Shown here: piece by piece, positions 55,881 to 64,000 of the stretch
Layout of the letters: each line of letters opens with the position of its first letter
How positions within the stretch are numbered: the first letter of the stretch is position 1
Assembly: GCA_033807695.1 (NCBI GenBank)
Contig: CM066309.1
Coordinates: 1,922,001 to 1,986,000 of the forward strand
Direction: 5' to 3'
DNA length: 64,000 nt
Source of the DNA: Daedaleopsis sinensis
Lineage: Eukaryota > Basidiomycota > Agaricomycetes > Polyporales > Polyporaceae
Position numbers and translations under genes: made by a program
Notes under the pieces: generated by a model
What the model was told of the DNA's origin: nothing
Seen by the model: only the letters and a program-made list of their open reading frames with translations
The model's database searches: none

Positions 55881-56955
55881 AAGATATATCACTCAGTTAC
55901 TGCTCGAATAGTGTGATATCTATAAGCTAGAGACATTTAGACAAACCGCATTTTGAGTAGAGACATAGTATGTATAAGTATGTATAAGTTGTGCATAGTT
56001 GTGGTACATGAACGCGAAGTAGGGCAGTTGCATAGATTAGATGTATGTTATGAAGTATTATACAAAAATTGCAAGGGAGGGTTTTCCTGATGGTGCTCTC
56101 GCGTATCGCTTAGCCAACCTTGATCTTAGCCTTCCTGAACTTGAGCCCACCCCGCATCAATGCCGCTTGGTTCGCGAATTTGCGCAACAGTCACTCAGGA
56201 CGCATACTATGGCGAACGAACTTGAATTCAGGACGATAGTCGTCACCTTCCTCCAGAACATGCTTCTAACGGCTGTTACGACGGATGTCTCGTACCCCAA
56301 GAATTCGACAGCTACCGGGAGTTGCCAGCCTGACGGCGTTATAGGTAAGAGAGCCCTGCCGTCTGGTCTCCTGGAGTTGAAGAAGCTGTTGGGCCTTGAG
56401 GGTGATGCATCCCTCCAAGGCTTTGTGGTTTATATGAAGATCGTGACAGCCGAAAATGTTCGTATGCCTGTCCTCCCTATGTTCTGTTTGAACCGATGTC
56501 TGATTGTTGAACCCAGATGAAAAAGGAGCTTGCGAAGTCGAATTTGCCGATGGTCATCCTCTCCGTGATGGGCAACTTGGTCGAGATATCAGGAACGATC
56601 TACTCGGACAATGCTCACATGACGACTTTCTTCTCCGAGAGGATTAACTTGTCAGCTAACGCTGACGGAGCTATCCTTCGTTTGACGCGAGCCTTCAAGG
56701 CCCTCAAAATCTGTATCGACGCTTTGACACAGCGTCGCCTTGCATCTCTCGAGCAGGAGGTTCCCGGCGCACATCTCTTGCCGTCACCTTTCCCGGAGCC
56801 GAACTGTGACAAGGACCAGGAGGCAATCGCGTCCAACCTACGGTTCACGGACCGCGTACGCCTTGACGGAAGTACCTTCATCCTCGCTAGCAGACGAGGA
56901 GACGTCGACTCGAAGGTCTATCTCGCTACCCTTCCTCGGTCCATCAGAAATTACA

Positions 56956-56996
56956 AAAATGTCTGAAATGTCTGACACAGACATTTCAGACATTTT
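56956..56996. repeat. Perfect 19-bp palindrome with 3-nt loop
   Basis: Arms at 56956-56974 and 56978-56996 built from two TGTCTG/CAGACA units each, separated by ACA. It creates the in-frame stop that ends the REase reading frame. Confidence 0.9.
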
Positions 56997-57450
56997 CAGA
57001 CACCAATCAGATACGATCAGACCCGACTTATCTCCAGAGATCAGACATGGACTTTGACGCTTGTCAGACATTCTCTGCGCCATTGACTCCTCCTCTCATA
57101 TCTCATCGTGTAGTATCCCGCATTCACTGAAACTTTGCACAGTGCTTCCTTAAGGCCTATGGACCGTGCTGAACGTGCTCGCAAGCCGCGCGGCCAGCTA
57201 TGGCAGCGCAAAAGCGGAGGATTCACTGGTAAGCTAGTCAGTTGCTAAAAACAGGCTTAATACTCACATCCGTACTTATACTTCCCATAGCGAACGTCGT
57301 GTGTGACTCGCAGGATCTCTAACCGCAGAAAGCGATGCTTTCCTGGGGCACAAACTTCCGGAATACTTGGTGGCAAGCAGAAAGTCGGCAGGGTTGTGGC
57401 CGCGCGGGGTAAGCGCCCGCGCGATCAGACTTTCAGACTTTCAGAGATTT
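56957..57450. mobile_element. Small inverted-repeat insertion between REase and kinase parts
   Basis: The left end (56957 onward) has the form AAATGTCTGAAATGTCTGA and the right end, read on the minus strand from 57450, has AAATCTCTGAAAGTCTGA, a close inverted match. The roughly 500 bp between them contains many TCAGAC units and no gene. At the left it includes a perfect 19-bp palindrome with a 3-nt loop (56956-56974 and 56978-56996). This looks like a MITE-type insertion; ATTAC occurs close to both ends (56950-56955 region and 57455-57459) but a clean target duplication was not proven. Confidence 0.5.
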
Positions 57451-58059
57451 CCGTGATTACTGATGTCGCTCTATAACAAGCTCCTGCCGCCCTCTTCTCC
57501 ATCTGAGACCCTGCCAGTGCCCCAGGTCCTCGGCGTAGGGAACACTGAAGAGCGCGTCAAAGTCGTCGTCAAGTTCACGCGGCGGTACCACCCGGACGCA
57601 CACCGCATGCTCGCCGCCATTGGCTGTGCGCCCGCGTTGCTCGCCTGCGTGCCCGTCTGCGACGTGGGTGGGACCACGACGATGGTCGTCATGGAGCACG
57701 TCGCCGGACGCTCCGCCTTTGTGGCTAGGCGTGATTCGCCGCCGGGAACACTCCTGCCACGCGCGGTGTACGAGGACGTGAAGAAGGCGATCGATCGCCT
57801 GGCAGAAGACAAACTGGTCTACGGCGACCTGCGCACACCAAACATCATGATAGTCGACTCTTCAACCGGTCCCCATGGGATACTGGTTGATTTCGACTGG
57901 GTGGGTGAGGACAACAAGGCGCGGTATCCTACCACGCTCAATGGCGACATCCTGGACGAGTTGGTCCAAGACATCCAGGTGTACGGGCTGATGAAGAAGG
58001 AACACGACCAGGTGTTGCTCATGAAGCTGGAGGCGCTTTGTGAACAACCGTCGGCGTAA

Positions 58060-59074
58060 GGTCGGTGTCGTTGAGGTTCAACCGTAGCGGATGTGCACAG
58101 TGTACGATAGGATTTGGACGTGGAGTCCTAGCAGAACGGTCTCTGGCCAGGGAGTGTGTGGACGGCTCGGTAGGGAGTCGCGCTATATGTCTGCGCGAGG
58201 ACGGCGGGCGCGAGGGCCAATGAGACAATGGCAGAGAAACAGAACATGGCCGTAGGGGAGGAGGGAAGAGAGTGAACTTTAAAGATGGGGAGCTAGGAGA
58301 GTAGGATGGGCAGGCTTACCCACGAGAGGCCTCGAGGGTTATTATGAGACGCTCAGAAGAGGCTGGGAGAGGTCTGGTCTGGAGAAAGCGGCCGACGGGG
58401 TGGCCGCCCACATCATGATCTTTTGTCGCGTCGTTGCAGGCTCCGAGGTCTGGATGGAACCGATGTCATGATCCATTGCATATTTGTGGTCGGCCCAGGC
58501 ATCTACCCCACCTCCAAGTCATATTGCGGCTCCGACGACTGCTCCTCCTATGCAAGCAAAATGACAGGTGGACACACCGGCATCGATGAGGCCGTTAGGT
58601 CAGGGCTAGGACCATACCACACTTTAGAGCCGAGTATACGCAGAAGTACTAGCTGCGCACTGCGGGTTAAAGAGACCCAGAGACAGATACCGAACAGCAC
58701 TCACGACTCGGAGTGACTCATGATCACGCTTGCTGAAAGTCAGGAAACGGCGAAGCGTCCCCGCTGATACCGATGCCTGTCACTCCTGGAGCGCACGCTC
58801 CTGCATCGTTGCAGATCCTTGCATGCAACGCCCCTTCATGCGGAGCTTCAGTGAAGACGGCACACAATGGGCTTGAATATTTGTATCTTGAGTGCAAACA
58901 CATGACGTACACGTTGCATGCATTATCTGGAATTCACCTCCATTCGATGGCGCAGGGCTTGACCAAATTTCCAGGCCATCTAATCTGAAAGGATTCGAGG
59001 CTCGCTGAGTCGGTAGTCATGAATGGTCGCCGTTGCGGTCCAGCAGGGATTGTTATCATGGTCAAAGAAACTCG
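58060..59074. other. 1-kb intergenic region
   Basis: Between the kinase-like frame and the truncated F-box paralogue. No gene, repeat or RNA is recognised. Confidence 0.45.
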
Positions 59075-60142
59075 ATTTAGGTTGTACGCAACATGCAGGC
59101 GTCGTGGAGACTTGTGTTCGCTGATGAAATTGACGGGGTGGTGGCAATGTGTTAGATAAGTGCCATCGTCCCAGCCGACACAGACGAATTTCAGTGATTC
59201 TAGCCGAGGAAATGCGTCGTCCTCGGCCGAGCCCAGCGCGGTGAGCATGTGCACGAGGCCGGGTGCCATGCTGGTGAGGGTCAGGCTGAGAAGGTTCGCC
59301 CCACGAGTAAGACTGTTTGCTAGAATACTGAGACCCAGGAACACGGAGACCATCGACGATGGAGAGCTCCCTGAGATATGGAAGGTCCCGAAACCACACA
59401 GCCAATCGGTGAAGTTGTAGAGACTTCTTCAGTTTGTTCCACCCGGCGATATTGCCGACATCTTCAGTGACCCCAAAACAGAGTACGCGGTGTCCACGAT
59501 GTGTCGTCATGGCGTATTCATCCATCGGAAGATACAAAAGGTCGAACACGTGTGTAAAGTTGCGGGGAAGAGCAAGAATTGAGTCAAACCAAGCCATCCT
59601 CTATCAGACTGGGTATCCACTTACGGTATTTTGATCTGGACGAGTAATGGACAGCTGGCTCGCAGTGTTTTGAGGATGATGCATCGGGACCAGACAACGA
59701 CATTCGACTCCACCCAGCAGAATGACGGAAGATTCTGCATCCGTTTCAGAGCCCAGACGATGAGCTCTGCTAGTGGCTCAGCATCACGGAATATATACAG
59801 AATGCCATCACGAGACTTACGTTGGGCGTATAGGCAGTCCCTATCCGGCGGTGTCCAATAGCGGACGTTGAAGGACCTGATAAGCCTCGCAAAGTTGGGC
59901 GTCCTGGCGATGTGTTGCAGGAGCTCGCAGTGGCGTTTGCCCACACACTCATGGAACTCTGCGGGCGGGTTTGGGTACCGCCCAACAGAGATGTTGACGC
60001 GTCGGAAAAGGACAGACAGAGCCAGATCGTAGATTGCGCGCGAGACGAAAAGACATCGACGTTGGTCGGCACGATGAAGTGCTTGAATGACGAGACCCCA
60101 GAGCTTTGGAGGGAGTAGAAGTAGAGAGTCAGCAGAGAGCAT
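59075..60142 (-). pseudogene. Decayed paralogue of the F-box/LRR-like gene
   Basis: Strongly similar to 43971-45666 and in the same orientation. The start codon (60142) and F-box segment LLLPPKLWGLVIQAL remain, with matching intron positions after YAQ and after QIKIP. Damage: a deletion joins the segment after NIAGW directly to KSLQLHRLAVWF, removing about 39 codons; a frameshift near 59345 moves the frame between IVDGL and FLGLS; and homology stops abruptly after RRLHVAYNLN at 59075, losing about the last 45 percent. The upstream 70 bp also match the other copy. It ends tail-to-head next to DPM1. A truncated F-box protein could still be made from the 5' part. Confidence 0.75.
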
Positions 60143-60324
60143 TACCAAGTGCTCAATGATGAGAATGTTGGGCAGGATGCCGTTGTTGTCTTCGTCGCGA
60201 GTAGAGGTGAGGGTCGAACCTGGACTTGAGCTCTGACGAAATGAGAGACAACAATAACATTACGCATAGCTTTACAGACACACTGCACGCAGTACAAACC
60301 AGAATTGTCCCTCCGACACGCCAC

Positions 60325-61280
60325 CTAGTACTTGCTTTGCGCTTTGCTATCGAAGCCGCCAATCGATGCGAGTAGTGCCTTCGCCATGAGGATGAATAGT
60401 ACGACCAGGAGGATTCCGAGGAAGATGATGAGGCTGCTGAAGCGGTACCAGTACAGCTCCGCGAGCTGCTCAAGGTAGCGCAGCATGACTTTGCCCGTGA
60501 GCTTCGACTCGCCCTCCGAGCGGACTCCAAACGAGAACGGCACCTCCGCAATAGCGCCACCGGAGATGTTACACTTGACGAGAAGGTCCAGCGCGATCTT
60601 GAATCCGTCCGAGTTCAAGTTGCGCGCCTTCAGGAACTGGGGACAGCACGGAGGTGCATGAGTGCGTGCGTACGCATATAGTCAGACGTCAGCACGTACA
60701 GTCTCCTTGCGGATGCCGAAGAAGCCAGACATGGGGTCGCTTGCAGAGGTGAGGGGAAGCGCGAGCATGCGTGCGCCTGACGAGATGACGCGACGGTATA
60801 GCGGCCAGCCTTCATCAATCTCGACGCCCTGCGCGTAGCGAGTGCCCAGCGTAAATTGCTTCACCGGAGACATCGACGCGAGCATAGATGGGACGTATTC
60901 AGGGGGGTGCTAAGCGGTTCGGTAATTGAGGAAATGTGTATAGAGCAGGTGACAGCTTGGGGATTTACCTGCAAATCTGCGTCCATGCACAACATACTAT
61001 CACCCTGCGCCTCCCTGAAGCCGCGTACGACCGCGCTGCTGAGCCCGCGTTCTGTTGTCCTGACGATGATTCGGACGTTGTAGCCCTCTCTGCTTAGCTG
61101 TTCGACGGTCTCGACGGATCCGTCGCGCGAGTTGTCGTCCACGACGATGACTTCCACCTCGTGTGGGCTGACGGGCGAGTTCACCTGCGAGAGCGCGCCG
61201 AATATGCGCGTGACCAGCGGGCGCAGGTTCCCGTTCTCCCTAAATGCGGGCACGATGACGGAGTAGCGGATGCCAGACAT
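60325..61280 (-). CDS. DPM1: Dolichol-phosphate mannosyltransferase
   Basis: Transfers mannose from GDP-mannose to dolichyl phosphate on the cytosolic face of the ER, supplying N-glycosylation, O-mannosylation and GPI-anchor synthesis. Three exons (60969-61280, 60700-60909, 60325-60636; introns 59 and 63 nt) give 277 aa. The GT2 fold is clear: YSVIVPAFRENGNLRPLV, the nucleotide-binding VIVVDDNSRDGS, the catalytic DADLQ at the end of exon 1, then GWPLYRRVISSGARML, DPMSGFFGIRKE, GFKIALDLLVKC, EVPFSFGVRSEGESKL. The C-terminus carries a transmembrane helix (SSLIIFLGILLVVLFILMA), as in the yeast-type enzyme that works without the DPM2/DPM3 anchor subunits. Start, length and phases agree with the family. 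Confidence 0.95.
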
Positions 61281-62884
61281 GTTGAACTATCGAAATTGAT
61301 GATTCCAAACGTCCGCGGGATGTGGGGTCGGAGAAGAAACCGGTTCCGAGTGATGAAAGGTGGAAAGGCGCGAGCAGCCCGAGTTTGGCGGGAGATGCGA
61401 GAGAACACAAGGAGAGGGCGAGGAGACTGTGAGCTCTACGTGACGAAGGAGTGCAAGATGGCGAAGAGAAACAAAGATGAGGTGGCAGTTCGTGCTGCTT
61501 CTCGGACACGTCGTCGTCAATAATTCAAGTGTTACCGGAGGATCGGGCCGGTACCGCCACCCACCTCATCTTGGCAACTGGCTCGAGTCCGGAGTCCGAG
61601 TCGACCGTGTTCTGCTCTCCCCTACTCTCAATGTCATAGTCTGTCGTGTCAGATAACGTTTAGCTGCAAATGTTTGCCGAATCACAAAGCCTCCCTAGCT
61701 TTGTGACCAGAACTATCGATCTCGGGTCAATCGTCATGATCCCGGATGTTGGTTGCTACTGTTGGTAATGATCACGAGGACGACGTTCCAGCGAAAGCCT
61801 GAGCACGACGGCCGGTCAAGTGAGTAACTCCAGCTGGCTGAAGACTCCTCCGAAGGCGGGATAGAAGCTTTCATGATCACGACCGTGACCATGCAGCACT
61901 AACTTCTTCGACCGTCGAGCCAACTACTGAAGCTCAAGAAGAGCTGCGAGACAACTGAAACTCCTATAGAATGGCGGAATACTATGCAGAATCACGGGTA
62001 GATGGCGCAGAAGGCTCATATAGCAACTCTAGCGTGACGGCATCTCGGTAGTGGTTGAAACGTCTTGCGCACATCCACTGTTGCCATGTTGCCAATTGCG
62101 GTCCCGATGGCGAGGTTTCCGGATCCGAGTCGGACTTCAGGACAATCGACGTTGGAACCTAGATTACTGCTCAGCACCGGCACGCTGGCTACTATGCAGC
62201 TAGATGCAGCTGCTGCTTGGAATCTGTGGAAGTGAAGCCTAAGATGGCCCTACTATTCAATCTCGTTCGAGGGGTTCAATTTGAACTCGACGCGACAAGG
62301 GGAATCGAATAAAATCTGGATTCTCAGTCCTGCAGTCTTTAGAGCAATAAGATATGTGTTGATACACTTTGGTGACAAGCAAACATGACTCTCAGTACCG
62401 CAGAGGAACAGGAACGGTAACTTACTACATAGTACTCTTGAACTTGAAGGACTCTGCGTCCAGCCCGAGTTGCCCGACAGACAATCGCAGTGACGTCGGC
62501 GGCGTTACTAGGATCGGGCCGGGTACTAGCGCGCTTATAAGATGGAACGCAGATCACGTGGTGTGGCTGGGAGGTCGGGTTGGACTGAGGGTGGTTGGGT
62601 GCCATCGACGACGACGGCGGCGACAGCAATCTCCGCGTCCTCCACCATCTTTTACTGCGCTGGCCTCCTTCGCTCTCCTACCTGCCCTCGTACTCGGCCG
62701 CTGCGTGCACACACCGCCTCAGCGTCCTCGCTGACGAAATACACGCCTGTGATTTATACCTAATTCAACTACCTGCGAGTTCTGCTGTGACGTACAGATA
62801 CCCGCCCGCCACTTCTCCCTGCTCTACCGCACTCTCACCAGCCCACCCCCCACTTCACGCGCAACTACCGTGTGCCACTAAGTC
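61281..62884. other. Divergent intergenic region between DPM1 and Mo25
   Basis: About 1.6 kb that holds the promoters of both divergent genes. No other gene is recognised; frames at 62339-62888 look like noncoding or leader sequence. Confidence 0.45.
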
Positions 62885-64000
62885 ATGAACTTCTTCAAGA
62901 CGAAGCCCCGCACGCCCCCCGATCTGGTTAGAGGACTCCGCGACGCGCTTCCGCGGCTAGAGGCTGGCCCACCAGGAGGAGAGGTCAGACGGAAGGTGGG
63001 TGGCATGGCACCTTGTGAAGCATGTTATCGACCGTGCGCTAGGCGAACGAAGAAGCCGCAAAGAACTTGCAACAGATCAAGGCGATCCTGTACGGCGATG
63101 GAGGTGCGCATTTTTGTCCATGGGTTCGGGCCACGCTGCTGACGCGTGGGCGTGCCTAGACCCGCTGCCGGAGCTGGTCGCACAGCTCGCACAAGAGACG
63201 TACAGCACCGATCTCCTCTTCCATCTGCTTCAGAACATCCATAGGCTGGAGTTCGAGTCGCGGAAAGATGTCGTTCAGATCTTCAACAACCTCCTCCGGC
63301 GACAGATTGGCTCGCGTTTCCCGACCGTGGAGTACCTCTGCTCTAAACCGGAAGTCCTTTTTGCAGCGTTCGATGGTTACAGCAACGAGGAGATCGCACT
63401 CAACACTGGCATGATTCTGCGAGAGATGCTTCGACATGAACCATTAGCCAAAGTCCTGTTGTACTCGGAACAGTAAGTGGTCTGTTCAGTAGTATTGGTT
63501 GCGTGTATTCTTAAAGTCTCTCATCAGGTTCTACAAGTATCCGCATTATATTGAGACGACGACATTCGGCATTTCATGTGATGCTTACACGAATCTGAAG
63601 GAGACGCTAACACGACACAAGACTATGGTTGCTGAGTACCTCGACAAGAACTATGATCGAGTGAGAATTCGCTTCTATCCTCGCCGGTGTTCTCAATGCT
63701 CACCGTTTCGTTATTTGAACCGCAGTTCTTCTCCTCGTTCACGACTTTGATCCTGTCCAACAATTACGTCACGAAGCGACAGTCGCTGAAGCTGTTGGGA
63801 GAGATCCTCCTAGATCGCGCAAACTTCAACGTGATGACCCGGTACATCGCTAATGAAACGAACCTCAAGATGATGATGAACCTCCTGCGTGACAAGAGCA
63901 AGAACATACAGTTCGAGGCGTTCCACGTGTTTAAGGTTGGTCCTCACGTTATCGCGACTGTTTACAGCAGGCGTTGATTGAGTTTGTCCGGTAGGTCTTT
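62885..64000 (+). CDS. HYM1: Mo25/Hym1 (CAB39-like) scaffold protein, 5' part
   Basis: Armadillo-like scaffold that activates germinal-centre/NDR-linked kinases; in fungi it belongs to the RAM/MOR morphogenesis pathway. Exons seen: 62885-62995, 63043-63103, 63160-63472, 63528-63660, 63726-63935 and the first two codons of a sixth (63995-64000), with agreeing phases. Family landmarks: [40 protein letters not shown], the segment around [60 protein letters not shown] and [27 protein letters not shown] sequence. The gene continues beyond the right edge, where conserved VFVANP is expected. Confidence 0.93.

Larger units (their letters stand above)
48794..56003. mobile_element. Plavaka-type DNA transposon carrying a DUF6532-like gene
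   Basis: About 7.2 kb with two divergent genes: the transposase (plus, 52446-55880) and a DUF6532-like gene (minus, 49419-52210). Candidate termini are CACAATAGCACAACTTAT at 48794-48811 and the inverted 20-mer at 55984-56003, which reads CACAACTATGCACAACTTAT on the minus strand; they agree at 18 positions after one gap. A GT dinucleotide directly flanks both ends (48792-48793 and 56004-56005), compatible with a 2-bp target duplication. Plavaka elements are CACTA-related and frequent in mushrooms. The right end lies about 120 bp beyond the transposase stop. The termini are inferred by eye. Confidence 0.72.
56041..58059 (+). pseudogene. Crinkler-type REase plus kinase locus, interrupted
   Basis: The first piece (56041-56457 joined to 56517-56966 by a 59-nt intron) has a PD-(D/E)xK nuclease-like core: FRTIVVTFLQNM, QPDGVIG (acidic Asp about 56332) and GLLELKKLLG (Glu at 56374, Lys about 56380), then LPMVILSVMGNLVEISGTIY and LRLTRAFKALKICIDAL. 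It stops at 56964 inside a palindromic insertion. The second piece (57463-58059, 198 codons) is protein-kinase-like: Lys37 in VVVKFTRRY, VVMEHV, catalytic loop GDLRTPNIM (Asp122, Asn127) and VDFDWVG (Asp143). REase followed by kinase is a known Crinkler-type layout in fungi, thought to act on host or self nuclei. No header is joined to it; a header-like gene lies collinearly at 46016. Either half could still be expressed alone. Confidence 0.55.

Overview
This window reads as genomic DNA of a filamentous basidiomycete, most likely an Agaricomycete and perhaps a wood-decay polypore. The reasons are: almost every gene is broken by many short GT-AG introns (about 45-80 nt); a class I hydrophobin has the standard eight-cysteine spacing; there are several fast-evolving F-box genes; and there is a Plavaka-type DNA transposon and a Crinkler-like REase/kinase locus, both common in mushrooms. 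Gene models were built by hand from splice sites, reading-frame phase and family conservation. Exon sums are divisible by three for every model given with a protein length.

Region 1 (1-15.7 kb) is gene-dense: the 5' end of an RGG-rich protein (-), a hydrophobin (-), an extended Rossmann-fold oxidoreductase (+), an acetoin-reductase-like SDR with eight exons (-), glucosamine-6-phosphate N-acetyltransferase GNA1 (+), a small one-pass membrane protein (-), the microtubule bundler Ase1/PRC1/MAP65 (-), ribosomal protein eL24 whose first exon is only the ATG (+), and a beta-propeller lactonase (+).

Region 2 (14.3-30.4 kb) is a nitrate-reductase block. Two complete tandem nitrate reductases (molybdenum, cytochrome b5, FAD and NAD(P)H domains; 993 and 1061 aa) lie head-to-tail, followed by an F-box gene on the other strand. 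The block is framed by two paralogous lactonases. The upstream copy of each pair has more introns than the downstream copy (27 versus 23 exons for the reductases, 5 versus 4 for the lactonases). No nitrite reductase or nitrate transporter is present in the window.

Region 3 (31.9-44 kb) holds one F-box gene with a proline/glutamine/alanine-rich tail, then about 10 kb in which I find no credible gene, only short tandem repeats and GC-rich unique-looking sequence.

Region 4 (44-60 kb) is a transposon island between an intact F-box/LRR-like gene and its decayed paralogue in the same orientation. It contains a short gene resembling a Crinkler header, a 1.8-kb non-autonomous element with about 250-bp terminal inverted repeats, a two-gene Plavaka element (DUF6532-like gene plus transposase, with candidate termini at 48794 and 56003), and a REase-plus-kinase Crinkler-type locus further broken by a small inverted-repeat insertion. 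The pieces are collinear, so they may be one Crinkler-type gene split by successive insertions.

Region 5 (60.3-64 kb) returns to housekeeping genes: dolichol-phosphate mannosyltransferase DPM1 (-) and the 5' part of Mo25/Hym1 (+), which runs off the right edge.
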